A DNA stretch of 64,000 bases from an uncultured Bacteroidales bacterium (GTDB lineage Bacteria; Bacteroidota; Bacteroidia; Bacteroidales; UBA932): assembly GCA_900545245.1 (NCBI GenBank), contig UQYV01000009.1, positions 1-64,000 on the forward strand. The letters run 5' to 3'. The translations under genes and the position numbers were made by a program. The notes below the pieces were generated by a model. The model was not told the DNA's origin and did no database searches. It saw only the letters and a program-made list of their open reading frames with translations. This document shows, piece after piece, positions 36,350 through 46,314 of this stretch (positions within the stretch are counted from its first letter, which is position 1; every line of letters begins with the position of its first letter).

Positions 36350-39199
36350 ATGAAAAAACGTCTGATTTCATCTGGAGTGACAATTGCCGATGTGGCTGAG
36401 GCTGCCGGCGTGTCCGTGTCGCTGGTTTCGTTTGTGCTGAACGCAAAGAGAGGGCCTGACGGGGAGTATATGTGTTCTGCATCAAGGGCTACAGCAGAAA
36501 AAATCGTCGAAACCGCAACAAGGCTCGGCTACCATAAGAATATGGCGGCGTCCGCTCTGCGCACGGGTTACAGCAAGACACTCGGCATAGTTGTCGCAGA
36601 CATCTCCAACTCCTTTTTCGGAGATATATGCAGAAACATCGAGAACCTTTCTTCGCAGGAGGGCTACCTTTCGCTCTTTGGCAGTTCCGACGACAATCCG
36701 GAGAAAATGTGTCAGATAGTCCGGAAATTCATTTCTTCCGGAGTTGACGGACTGATTGTCGCTCCTTGCGCGCATACGGAGAAGGAGATTTCTAAAATCG
36801 CGAAAAATTCGGTTCCGGTCGTATTGATAGATAGAGACCTTCCGCTGGCACAGGGAGTGGGACGGGTTATGCTCGACAATGAGTCGGCCGGAAGGCAGGC
36901 CACCCGGCATCTGATAGACAACGGCTACAAGAAGATAGAGATGGTCAGATACCGCACGGACATCCCGACCATACTCCAACGTTTCTCCGGCTACCGTCAT
37001 GAAATGGAGGATAACGCTCTGGGAATGTATGTCAGGGACAATATCGTCAATGCCGAGACCATAAGAGAGGAGGTGACCGATGTCATCAAAGACGCACGCG
37101 AACGCGGTACGGAAGCCTTGATTTTCCCTTCCAATATGCTGACAGTCGAGGGGATCGCGGCAATCGTTGATCTCGGCTACAAGATTCCCGACGACATAGC
37201 AGTTGTCGGTTTTGACCAGGAAGACCACGCGGGGGTGTATAATCCCAAATTGAGCTATGTCTATCAGCCTACGAGACTTGTGGCCAAACATTCATTTGAA
37301 ATGCTCCATTCGATGATTACCGGAGAAGAGGAACCGAAGTTCAAGATGCTCGACCCGAAATTTGTGACAGGTCTGTCTTCTTCGTCTCCAAGGGGGCGCA
37401 GGACGGATTCCATACTGCTTTGCGGTTCTTCTTTCGACAATCTCGGCGGATGGATTTCAGATTCCCAGTTTATGGACCAGATGGGCTCGAGTTGCCTTCT
37501 GGCGCACGGGTTGGGCGTGCCGGTCTCAGATGCATCCACATCTTTTAGAGTGGAGGTTGATGGGGATTACAACATCTTTGTCCGGACTCGCAATTGGACA
37601 GCGGCCTGGTCAGACAAACCTACTCCCGGCATCTTCACAGTCTCTGTTGACGGCCAAATCATCGACTGCGTTTTTGGCGGAGGTTCTTCCGAATGGCATT
37701 GGCAGCACGGAGGGAAACTGCATCTTGAACGAGGCGGTCACTGCCTCTCAGTTCACGATTTGACCGGATTTGACGGTCGTTTCGACTCTATCCTGCTCAC
37801 CCTCGGACACGGCGCTCCGGTCGAGGACATCGCGAGTCTGAGGAATCAGCTTCTCAATCTGCCTGTCTTGCCGGAAGACAGAGGCAGTTTTGATTTTGTT
37901 GTCGTAGGAGGCGGAGTCTCAGGGATGTGTGCGGCCCTTTCCGCTGCCAGGTTGGGACTGAAAGTCGCTCTGATTCAAGACCGCAAGATTCTTGGCGGAA
38001 ACAACTCCTCGGAAGTCCGCGTGGGGCTCGGTGGCCGTATAAACATAGGCCCATACCCTTCACTTGGCTATCTTCTCAACGAATTTGCCCCATCCCGCAA
38101 GGGTAATGCCCGTCCTGCAGAAATTTATGAGGATGAAAAGAAGATGGACATCATCCTGCGGGAAAAGAACATAAGTCTCTTTATGGGCTATCGGGTCACT
38201 GATGTTGACAAAAAGGATTCCGACAGAATCCGGAGCGTCGTGGCGACCAATGTGGACGATTACCGCAGGATACGCATTTCCGGGCATTATTTCTCCGACT
38301 GTACGGGCGACGCTGTTCTTGCCTCGCTCGCCGGGGCTGAGTGCGTGATGGGACGCGAGTCCAAGTCCGAATATGGAGAGCCGTCTGCACCGGATATTGC
38401 CGACGGGGTCACTCTTGGGGCTTCTGTGCAGTGGTATTCAGAGGAAACAGGGAATGAAACGGCCTTTCCTGATATTGATTGGGGACTTGATATTGACGAG
38501 GAAAGTGCCCAAAGAGTTCGCAGAGGACAGTGGTATTGGGAAGTCGGTATGAATGACGATCAGATACGGGATTGCGAGAAAATCCGTGACTACGGGATGT
38601 ATGTGGCCTACTCTAACTGGGCATATCTGAAAAACCGTTCTCCGTTCAAGGAGGAGTATGCTCATTCTGAACTGAAGTGGCTGTCCTATTACGCCGGAAA
38701 GCGTGAGAGCCGCAGGATTATGGGAGAGTTTGTGCTGACTGAAAATGATTTGCGGAATTTTGTCATGTATGATGACGGATGTGTGGCGACGTCTTGGTAC
38801 ATTGACAATCACGAGCCGGATCCTGATAACGCCCGCCGCTATCGCGACCCGTGGTTGAGCCGTGGATGTCTTACACCTTTGGGATTCTATCCATTGCCGT
38901 TCCGTTGCTTATACAGCAAGGATGTAAAAAACCTGTTCATGGCCGGGAGAAACATTTCTGTGAGCCACATTGCACTGGGTACGACAAGGGTTATGCGTAC
39001 CTGCGCTATGATGGGGGAGGTTGTCGGGATGGCGTGTGCGCTCTGTCTTGAAGGCGGGGTAGATCCACATGATATTTATTCGAAGCGTTTTGATCGCCTC
39101 CGTGAACTGATGAATAAGGGAACGGGTGATCCGAACAGGCCATACACTCAGATATATACTTTGATTGATACAACGGCCGAACGCCGGGAGGACTGCTGA
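36350..39199 (+). CDS. LacI-type regulator fused to an FAD-dependent oxidoreductase
   Basis: A 949-residue protein with three parts. Residues about 8-65 are a LacI helix-turn-helix (VTIADVAEAAGVSVSLVSFVLN), and 70-345 a periplasmic-binding-protein-like effector domain (LGIVVADISNSFFGDI, VVGFDQEDHAGVYNP). Residues about 352-505 are a beta-sandwich of the type that precedes oxidoreductases (SFDNLGGWISDSQFMDQMG ... WHWQHGG). From 513 an FAD domain of the PF12831 kind follows (VVVGGGVSGMCAALSAARLG, LGGNNSSEVRVGLGG, DCTGDAVLASLAGA, FMAGRNISVSHIALGT). The frame is uninterrupted. Such oxidoreductases are usually separate, often exported proteins; here no signal peptide exists, so the whole protein should be cytoplasmic. 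It heads the second PUL. Confidence 0.88.
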   Translation: MKKRLISSGVTIADVAEAAGVSVSLVSFVLNAKRGPDGEYMCSASRATAEKIVETATRLGYHKNMAASALRTGYSKTLGIVVADISNSFFGDICRNIENLSSQEGYLSLFGSSDDNPEKMCQIVRKFISSGVDGLIVAPCAHTEKEISKIAKNSVPVVLIDRDLPLAQGVGRVMLDNESAGRQATRHLIDNGYKKIEMVRYRTDIPTILQRFSGYRHEMEDNALGMYVRDNIVNAETIREEVTDVIKDARERGTEALIFPSNMLTVEGIAAIVDLGYKIPDDIAVVGFDQEDHAGVYNPKLSYVYQPTRLVAKHSFEMLHSMITGEEEPKFKMLDPKFVTGLSSSSPRGRRTDSILLCGSSFDNLGGWISDSQFMDQMGSSCLLAHGLGVPVSDASTSFRVEVDGDYNIFVRTRNWTAAWSDKPTPGIFTVSVDGQIIDCVFGGGSSEWHWQHGGKLHLERGGHCLSVHDLTGFDGRFDSILLTLGHGAPVEDIASLRNQLLNLPVLPEDRGSFDFVVVGGGVSGMCAALSAARLGLKVALIQDRKILGGNNSSEVRVGLGGRINIGPYPSLGYLLNEFAPSRKGNARPAEIYEDEKKMDIILREKNISLFMGYRVTDVDKKDSDRIRSVVATNVDDYRRIRISGHYFSDCTGDAVLASLAGAECVMGRESKSEYGEPSAPDIADGVTLGASVQWYSEETGNETAFPDIDWGLDIDEESAQRVRRGQWYWEVGMNDDQIRDCEKIRDYGMYVAYSNWAYLKNRSPFKEEYAHSELKWLSYYAGKRESRRIMGEFVLTENDLRNFVMYDDGCVATSWYIDNHEPDPDNARRYRDPWLSRGCLTPLGFYPLPFRCLYSKDVKNLFMAGRNISVSHIALGTTRVMRTCAMMGEVVGMACALCLEGGVDPHDIYSKRFDRLRELMNKGTGDPNRPYTQIYTLIDTTAERREDC

Positions 39200-39201
39200 A
39201 T

Positions 39202-39225
39202 GAGGGTGACCAAAAAGTCTTTTTG
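39202..39225 (+). repeat. Dispersed intergenic repeat, copy 2
   Basis: GAGGGTGACCAAAAAGTC then TTTTTG, the same sequence as 57-79 on the other strand apart from one extra T. It lies between the fusion gene and GH3. CAAAAAG-T-CTTTTTG is self-complementary. Confidence 0.6.
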
Positions 39226-39253
39226 TTATGTATGAAAAACCACATAATCGATT

Positions 39254-41383
39254 ATGGACTATAAGTTTCTGATACCTGTACTGCTGACTTTTTTCGTATG
39301 CTCCTGCGAAGAGAGAGCATTGCCTGCGTACCTTGATGTCTCGAAACCTGTTGAGGATAGAGTTGAGGATGCGCTCTCCCGTATGACAATGGAAGAAAAA
39401 GTGGCAGTGCTTCATGCGCAGGCCCGTTTCTGTTCTCCCGGTGTTCAGCGTCTTGGCATACCGGAACTGTGGTTTACGGACGGACCGCACGGAATCCGTG
39501 CAGAGGTACAATGGGACAATTGGACTTCGGCCGGCTGGACAAGCGATTCCTGCACAGCCTATCCGGCGCTCACGGCGCTTGCCGCCACATTCGACCCGGC
39601 TCTCGCCTATGACTATGGTGTTGCGATAGGGGAGGAGGCTCGCTATCGGAATAAGGATGTACTGCTTGGTCCCGGCTGCAACATTTGCCGGACACCTCTA
39701 TGTGGACGGAATTTTGAGTATATGGGGGAGGATCCTGCCCTCGCCTCTGCGATGGTCGTTCCCTATGTCAAGGGCGTTCAGGAACAAGGCGTGGCCGCGT
39801 GCGTAAAACATTTTGCGCTCAACAATCAAGAACTGCACCGCCACACCACAAACGTGGTTGTCAGCGACAGGGCTTTGAACGAGATTTATTTGCCGGCTTT
39901 CCGCGCAGCCGTAGAGGAAGGCGGCGCCTGGGCGATGATGGGTGCCTACAATCTCTTCGATAACGAGCACTGCTGCCACAACTCCCGTCTTTCCAGGATT
40001 CTTAAGGAAGAGTGGGATTTTGACGGAGTTCTCATAAGTGACTGGGGAGGGACGCACGACACGGAGCAAGCCATCATCAACGGTCTTGATATGGAATTCG
40101 GGACTTGGACGGACGGATTGATGGTGGGGAAAGGAAACGCCTATGACAAGTTCCACCTTGCACAACCATATCTTGAACGGCTCAGAAGCGGGGAGGCCTC
40201 GGAGGATGTGCTGGACGGGAAAGTCAGAAGGGTTCTCCGCCTGATGATGCGGACCTGTATGTCAGGGAATCGCGGATGGGGCCGCTTCACCTGTCCCGAG
40301 CATTCAGCTACGGCGCGCAGAATCGGTGCTGAGGGTATCGTACTGCTCAAGAATGAGGAAAATCTGTTGCCTCTTCATCACCGGAGGATTCTTGTTGTGG
40401 GGGAGAATGCTGTCCGAAGTATGACTATGGGCGGTGGAAGTTCGTCTCTCAAGGCAAAGTATGAAGTGAGTCCTCTTGACGGACTCCGTGCAGCCTTGCC
40501 TGATGCGGAAATAGTATATGTCCCCGGCTATTCGTCTTCTGCTTCTGTAGATGAAAAAGACGCATTGGCTGCGGCGACAAAGGCGGATGTCGTTGTGTTT
40601 TTTGGCGGACTGAACAAGGATAAGTACAATGATGCCGAGAGTTATGACAGAGAAGACTGGCATCTGCCGTATGGGCAGGATTCCCTTATCCTAAAGCTCG
40701 CAGCCGTGAATCCTTCCCTTGTTGTTGTTAACATCTCGGGCAACCCTGTCGCAATGCCGTGGGCGAAGGATGTCCCTGCCATAGTTCAGGGATGGTATCT
40801 CGGAAGCGAGGCGGGAAACAGCCTTGCGGATGTATTGACCGGCCGTGTGAATCCATCAGGGCGGCTTCCGTTCACTATCCCGGTGAGACTTGAGGATGGT
40901 CCGCTTAGGGATGTGTCTCAATATCCTGGAATTCCGCGCGGCGATGCATCCGACAAGAACACAATCTGGGACGAGACCTATTCGGAAGATGTTTATGTCG
41001 GCTACAGATGGTATGAAAAGAATGGAATTGAACCGTTGTTCCCATTCGGACACGGCTTGAGCTACACCTCCTTTGAATATGGCAGACCGAAGATCTCTGG
41101 GACGGAATTGAGATTTTCAGTCACAAACTCCGGACAACTTGCCGGGGCGGAGGTCGTTCAGGTTTATGTCGGCCTTCCGGGAAATGACCGTCCGGTCAAG
41201 GAACTGAAAGCTTTCAGAAAAGTCTTCATCGAACCAGGAGGGACCATTGATGTTTCAATGAAGATTGATGCGGAGAAACTTAGACAATACGATGACGGCT
41301 GGATTTTGCCGCGAGGAGAATATAATGTTTTCATTGGGTCATCGTCTACTGACATAAGATATTCAACAACCATTAAACTTTAG
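39254..41383 (+). CDS. GH3 glycoside hydrolase, lipoprotein
   Basis: A 709-residue beta-glycosidase. The signal ends in a lipobox (VCSC), so it is membrane anchored. The TIM barrel shows PELWFTDGPHGIR, GPGCNICRTPLCGRNFEYMGEDP and KHFALNNQE; the nucleophile is Asp near residue 262 in GVLISDWGG. The alpha/beta sandwich (LLKNEENLLPL, VVVFFGGL) and a C-terminal fibronectin-III-like domain (FPFGHGLSYTSFEY, VQVYVG) follow. It likely trims beta-glucosides or beta-xylosides from oligosaccharides taken up by the SusCD pair downstream. It starts 54 bases after the fusion gene, in the same operon. Confidence 0.94.
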   Translation: MDYKFLIPVLLTFFVCSCEERALPAYLDVSKPVEDRVEDALSRMTMEEKVAVLHAQARFCSPGVQRLGIPELWFTDGPHGIRAEVQWDNWTSAGWTSDSCTAYPALTALAATFDPALAYDYGVAIGEEARYRNKDVLLGPGCNICRTPLCGRNFEYMGEDPALASAMVVPYVKGVQEQGVAACVKHFALNNQELHRHTTNVVVSDRALNEIYLPAFRAAVEEGGAWAMMGAYNLFDNEHCCHNSRLSRILKEEWDFDGVLISDWGGTHDTEQAIINGLDMEFGTWTDGLMVGKGNAYDKFHLAQPYLERLRSGEASEDVLDGKVRRVLRLMMRTCMSGNRGWGRFTCPEHSATARRIGAEGIVLLKNEENLLPLHHRRILVVGENAVRSMTMGGGSSSLKAKYEVSPLDGLRAALPDAEIVYVPGYSSSASVDEKDALAAATKADVVVFFGGLNKDKYNDAESYDREDWHLPYGQDSLILKLAAVNPSLVVVNISGNPVAMPWAKDVPAIVQGWYLGSEAGNSLADVLTGRVNPSGRLPFTIPVRLEDGPLRDVSQYPGIPRGDASDKNTIWDETYSEDVYVGYRWYEKNGIEPLFPFGHGLSYTSFEYGRPKISGTELRFSVTNSGQLAGAEVVQVYVGLPGNDRPVKELKAFRKVFIEPGGTIDVSMKIDAEKLRQYDDGWILPRGEYNVFIGSSSTDIRYSTTIKL

Positions 41384-41388
41384 TTATA

Positions 41389-43242
41389 ATGAAAAGAGTA
41401 ACACTATTCTTGTTTTGCGCTGCACTGCTCCTATGCTCTTGCGTGCGAGAGAGCGAACCCGACAGCAATGTCAAGGCTGTTGTGAAACTCTCTGTCAGCG
41501 ACATCCTCTCTTCTTCTGCGACAATCACAGTCGAAAGCAGACAGAAAGATGTCACCGGCTATCTTTTGCTGCCACCTCAGAAATATGACGATGTCGCGCC
41601 TTACCTCTCTATGGACGCTATCGAAAAACTGGCAATTATAAAGGATAAGGCCCAAAAGCAGGAAAGCCTGACTCCATTGCGAGTTCAAGGTCTGAAACCC
41701 CGGAACAAATACTTTGTCGGGGTTGTGGGCATCGATTCCGGAGGCGAGGTCATCACAGCGCCGGTCTTTACCACATTCGAGACAGTAACGCTAAATACGG
41801 CACTTTCCACTGTATATGAGGGGCGTACTCCGGAAGGAAAATATGCTTTCAAGGCGAAGCTATCTCCGGATCCTTCCACTGTGAAATTCAAATATGTATT
41901 TGACGGAAAGTATGTTGCCTCAACGGCTGCGGAATTGCGGGAACTCCTCTTGAGCTCTTCTCCGGATGTAAAGACCGCCACTGAGGCTGTCGAACTCAGA
42001 ATTGAGTCGGAGGCTAAGAAGGTGATGCTTGCCGCCCTGCCATTTGATTTGGACGAGAACGAAGGACAACTATCTTCGCTGCTGTCTGCGGGGGATATGA
42101 CCCTTGTTACTGTGGATATTGACGGGGTGCAGACTCTTGAGTCCACAGAGGAAGACGACAATGTCTATGAGGGTATAGTGAATGTGCCTTCAACAGCCGA
42201 ATTTACTGTGACTATAAGCGGCGAGCAATATGGCTTCTTGTCTTGGTCCGGAGTCGGAGGCGTGGGCAGTTTCACAGAGAAATACAATATCGCCTATCCT
42301 CCGGTGGGTTTGAATGCCGCTCAGAACGGTACCCGTCCTCTTTCCTATTCAGTTTCAAAATCCATAGGACGAATGGCGAAGATTGCAGATGGCGGCAACA
42401 AATTCTGGATTTCATTGGGAGGTCCGGCTAAATTATTTGTCCGCATAGACCTTGGCAATGCCGACGGCATTCCTCGCTATTATTTCCGTCTTCCGGATGA
42501 GGAAAATGTGATTCTTTATGAGTCTTTCGACCTTTTTGCCTATTCCGGGGATTATATGAAACCGGCTAACGGCTGCGCTGTTCCGCTTGCGCTTGATAAG
42601 GTTGACGGTACCGAGCCGGGTACTATGCAGGCGTGGAATCTGACCAATGCCCATGGTGCCAACAAAAACGAGGTCGGTTATGAAAAGACCTGGTTCGACT
42701 ATCCTGAACAGTTGCACGGAAAAGTTCTCGCACCTCAGACTTATATCCGTAATCGCGACCTGTCCGGCTGGAAAATACTCAATGGCGGAGAACGGGTCGG
42801 AGCGTTGCAGCTTTCCGTTTCCGGCACGAATACATTCGGACAGCTTGAAACTCCGGAACTTTCATCTTTGACAAAGAGTACTAATCTCAAACTTGAACTC
42901 GATTTGGCGAGGTTCTCCGGCGCATCCAAAAACCGCATCGCAGTTCGAGTGGTGGGCGGCGGCAGTTTTAGCCGCGGAGAGGTCACGGTGGACGGAAAGA
43001 GCAAAAAGACTCTGACTGTCTCTGGAAATGAATTTCTTGTAGGCTACGAAGCTGATGTCTGTCCTCCGACTGTTTCCAACGGCACTGTGGACAAGCCTGT
43101 TTCCCATTTTGTTTTCGACATTTCCGGTGCAGTTTCAACGACAAAAATCGTCATCGACACCTCTGTGGACGCCAATGAGAAGGGGGACAATGCCAATGCG
43201 TCGCGTTGTTTCGTCTTTGAACTGAAACTCAGCAAATTATAA
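41389..43242 (+). CDS. Unrecognised lipoprotein, possible surface glycan-binding protein
   Basis: A 617-residue lipoprotein with lipobox LCSC (Cys18). Residues about 30-125 look like a fibronectin-III-like domain (VKLSVSDILSSSATITVESR ... LKPRNKYFVGVVGID). The rest is beta-rich with a final sandwich (LQLSVSGTNTFGQLETPEL, VVGGGSFSRGEVTVDGKSKK) reminiscent of carbohydrate-binding modules. No catalytic motif was found. The gene lies 5 bases after GH3 and 3 bases before susC, where surface glycan-binding proteins are often encoded. The function is inferred from position and fold impression only. Confidence 0.6.
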   Translation: MKRVTLFLFCAALLLCSCVRESEPDSNVKAVVKLSVSDILSSSATITVESRQKDVTGYLLLPPQKYDDVAPYLSMDAIEKLAIIKDKAQKQESLTPLRVQGLKPRNKYFVGVVGIDSGGEVITAPVFTTFETVTLNTALSTVYEGRTPEGKYAFKAKLSPDPSTVKFKYVFDGKYVASTAAELRELLLSSSPDVKTATEAVELRIESEAKKVMLAALPFDLDENEGQLSSLLSAGDMTLVTVDIDGVQTLESTEEDDNVYEGIVNVPSTAEFTVTISGEQYGFLSWSGVGGVGSFTEKYNIAYPPVGLNAAQNGTRPLSYSVSKSIGRMAKIADGGNKFWISLGGPAKLFVRIDLGNADGIPRYYFRLPDEENVILYESFDLFAYSGDYMKPANGCAVPLALDKVDGTEPGTMQAWNLTNAHGANKNEVGYEKTWFDYPEQLHGKVLAPQTYIRNRDLSGWKILNGGERVGALQLSVSGTNTFGQLETPELSSLTKSTNLKLELDLARFSGASKNRIAVRVVGGGSFSRGEVTVDGKSKKTLTVSGNEFLVGYEADVCPPTVSNGTVDKPVSHFVFDISGAVSTTKIVIDTSVDANEKGDNANASRCFVFELKLSKL

Positions 43243-43245
43243 AAA

Positions 43246-46200
43246 ATGAAGGCTATGAAAAAGTTGATTTATATGGTTTTGGTCTTGAGTCTGATTCCGT
43301 TGGGACTTCGTTCTCAAGACAAATACACCGGGCGGGTTCTTGCGAGCGACAATACTCCGGTAGTGGGTGCTGCCGTGATTATAGAGGGAACGACTGACGG
43401 AGTCGCCACCGATGTGGACGGAAAATATGAGATTAGGGCTTTGCCGGGGCAGAAATTGCTTGTCTCTTGCATAGGCTTTTCTGATGCCCGCAAGACTTTG
43501 GGGACGCAGACCGTCGTCGATTTCGTGCTTGAGGAAGACACAACCTTCCTCGAAGAAGTGGTGGTGGTCGGCTACGATGTCCAGAAGAAAGTGAATCTCA
43601 CCGGTTCGGTATCATCCCTCTCCGCAGGACAAATCGAGACTCGGCCTGTTGCTACCGCAGCAAATGCTCTTCAAGGTCTGGCTGCAGGAGTCACGGTCAC
43701 GAACCAGTCCGGCAATCCCGGTTCTCCAGGGAGCTCAATCCGTGTCCGTGGTATCGGAACATTCGGAGGTTCAAGCGCTTCGCCTCTCGTGCTTGTTGAC
43801 GGAGTGCAGGGCAGCATTGACGATGTAGACCCTTCCCAGATTGATAAAATTTCTGTTCTGAAAGATGCGGCATCATCCTCAATCTACGGCTCAAGGGCAG
43901 CCAACGGTGTGATACTCATAACAACCAAGCGCGCTCCGAAAGACCGTTTCTCTCTGAGCTACAGAGGCTATGCCGGCTGGTCATCCCCGACCGACATCCC
44001 GAAACTCGTAGGCGCGGAGGATTATATGCGCCTGAGCCGTGAAGCTTCACTCAATGATGGAGACACCCCTTTGTATTCCGAAGAATACATCGCAAGATAT
44101 ATGGACAACCATCGCGTGGACCCGGATTCATATCCTATAACCAAATGGCAGGAGAAAGTTCTCAACGGAAACGGATTCACCCACAGCCATGCGCTTTCTT
44201 TCAATGCCGCATCGGGTAAAATCCGCAATAATGCATCCTTCGGCTATCTCAATCAGAACGGTATCATCAAACGTCAGAACTATTCCCGTTTCACTCTTCG
44301 CGACAATATGACAATCGACGTGAACGAGCGTCTCAACGTGAAATTTGATTTCGCGACGAATTTCGGACGGCGTAATGCTGTTCCTCTTGCCGCGAGCCTT
44401 TTCAATATGATGAATACCCGTGACCCTCTGATTCTCACGCAGTGGTCCAGCGGTGACTATGCCCCGATGACCGGGGGATCTACGAATATCCTTCCGGTGA
44501 CAGACGGTGAGGGCGGACAAAAGAGAGTGGACAATCTCAGGATAAACGGTGCCGTTTCGCTGAGCTGGTCTCCGTGGAAATGGCTGACTCTGGAGGGAAA
44601 AATCGCTCCTCGTCTGGCAGTGTCACACACCCACCTTTTTGAGGACGTGATTCACTATGCTTCAGATGCTTACGGCTCACAGTCTCCGGTGAAGAGCCGT
44701 CTGTACAATGAACTGACGGAGTCCCAGACGCAGAACTTCTATATGACTTACCAGGGCACGGCTTCCTTCCATCAGAAATTCGCCGATGCGCACGAGGTGA
44801 AAGTCCTTTTGGGAGTTTCGCGTGAGACTATGAGCCAGAGGTATTATTCGGCTTCAAGGCAGAGTCTTCCATATCCCGACTATCCCGTGCTTAATGTAGG
44901 GGCCGAGGACGAGACGATGTCCAATGCCGGCACAAGGTCGGAATGGGCTCTCCAGTCATTCTTCGGAAGGGTTAATTACAATTATAAGGAGAGATATCTC
45001 ATTGAAGGAAATATCCGTTTTGACGGTTCGTCAAGATTTGCCAAGGGCAGGCAGTGGGGTATATTCCCTTCAGTTTCAGCAGGTTGGAGAATAAGTGAAG
45101 AACCTTGGATGACAAGAGCAAAAAAGACTCTCACCGAACTCAAACTGAGGGCGTCCTACGGACAGTTGGGAAATCAGAACATAAGTTCGTCAAATTATCC
45201 TTTCGCGGAGCAGCTTGCAATGGATGTATATTCCGTAAACGGAGTGCTTGTGCCTATTGCCTACAGAAACACTCTTGCAAACGAAGACATCACTTGGGAG
45301 ACCTCCGAGATGTTCGATATCGGCTTCGATGCGGCGTTTTGGAATAAATTCAGCCTGACTGCCGATTTCTATCTGAAGAATACCCACGGGATTCTGATGA
45401 CTCTCAACATCCCTCTCTCTACCGGTCTCAATGCCCCATATCAGAATGCCGGCGAGGTCAGGAACATAGGCTGGGAACTCAGTGCGGGCTATCACGACAG
45501 TTGGGGAGACTTCCGTTTCGGGATAGACGCGAACCTCTCCGACGTAATCAATAAAATTACGGATATGAAGGGGCAGTATGAGAGCCGCAGCAACGGGATT
45601 ATCCGTAATCAGGAAGGCTCGTCAATCAATTCCATCTACGGACTTCAGTGCATCGGGATGGCACGTACACAGGAGGAAGCTGACTGGGTGAACATTAATC
45701 TGAGGCAGTATGGAAAAGACATAAAGCCGGGAGACCTCATCTATGCGGACACCACGGGGGACGGGGTTGTGACGGATGCGGACAAGACCGTCATCGGCAG
45801 CACAGTACCTCGCTACACCTATGGGGCGACACTCTCCTTCGGCTGGCGGGGGCTGGATTTCAGCGCTTTCTTCCAGGGCGTCGGCAAAGTGGATTCCTAT
45901 CTGAGTTCCTACTTCGTGCAGCCTTGCATCAACGGAGGTACATTCCGCACGGAACATCTTGACCGCTGGACGGTGGAGACCCCGGACGGATTCTATCCGA
46001 GAATGTCCTACAAGAGTGAACACAACCGCCAAGTCTCTTCGTTCTGGATGAGGAACGCCTCCTATCTCCGGCTCAAAAACCTCACTCTGAGCTACTCCCT
46101 GCCGGAAAAAATACTCAAGAAATGTATCAAAAAGGTCTCATTCTTCGCTTCTGCCGAGAATCTGTTCACCTTTACGAAATTCTATCAGGGCTATGACCCG

Positions 46201-46308
46201 GAGGTTGGCTATGACCCTAATGCCCGCGACGGCGTTTCACTTGGAGCTGTCGCAGACAACTATCCGCAGGTGAAAACCTACACATTCGGTGTTGAACTCA
46301 AATTCTAA
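43246..46308 (+). CDS. SusC/RagA-family TonB-dependent transporter, second PUL
   Basis: A 1020-residue outer-membrane importer. After a signal peptide (cleavage near LRSQ) come a carboxypeptidase-regulatory-like domain (YTGRVLASDNTPVVGAAV, about 27-100), a TonB-box-like EEVVVVGYD, a plug with LVLVDGVQG and ISVLKDAASSSIYGSRAANGVILITT, and a barrel ending in TFGVELKF. These are diagnostic for the SusC group. It is only distantly similar to the SusC of the first PUL. The gene is followed 6 bases later by susD. Confidence 0.96.
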   Translation: MKAMKKLIYMVLVLSLIPLGLRSQDKYTGRVLASDNTPVVGAAVIIEGTTDGVATDVDGKYEIRALPGQKLLVSCIGFSDARKTLGTQTVVDFVLEEDTTFLEEVVVVGYDVQKKVNLTGSVSSLSAGQIETRPVATAANALQGLAAGVTVTNQSGNPGSPGSSIRVRGIGTFGGSSASPLVLVDGVQGSIDDVDPSQIDKISVLKDAASSSIYGSRAANGVILITTKRAPKDRFSLSYRGYAGWSSPTDIPKLVGAEDYMRLSREASLNDGDTPLYSEEYIARYMDNHRVDPDSYPITKWQEKVLNGNGFTHSHALSFNAASGKIRNNASFGYLNQNGIIKRQNYSRFTLRDNMTIDVNERLNVKFDFATNFGRRNAVPLAASLFNMMNTRDPLILTQWSSGDYAPMTGGSTNILPVTDGEGGQKRVDNLRINGAVSLSWSPWKWLTLEGKIAPRLAVSHTHLFEDVIHYASDAYGSQSPVKSRLYNELTESQTQNFYMTYQGTASFHQKFADAHEVKVLLGVSRETMSQRYYSASRQSLPYPDYPVLNVGAEDETMSNAGTRSEWALQSFFGRVNYNYKERYLIEGNIRFDGSSRFAKGRQWGIFPSVSAGWRISEEPWMTRAKKTLTELKLRASYGQLGNQNISSSNYPFAEQLAMDVYSVNGVLVPIAYRNTLANEDITWETSEMFDIGFDAAFWNKFSLTADFYLKNTHGILMTLNIPLSTGLNAPYQNAGEVRNIGWELSAGYHDSWGDFRFGIDANLSDVINKITDMKGQYESRSNGIIRNQEGSSINSIYGLQCIGMARTQEEADWVNINLRQYGKDIKPGDLIYADTTGDGVVTDADKTVIGSTVPRYTYGATLSFGWRGLDFSAFFQGVGKVDSYLSSYFVQPCINGGTFRTEHLDRWTVETPDGFYPRMSYKSEHNRQVSSFWMRNASYLRLKNLTLSYSLPEKILKKCIKKVSFFASAENLFTFTKFYQGYDPEVGYDPNARDGVSLGAVADNYPQVKTYTFGVELKF

Positions 46309-46314
46309 GAAACG

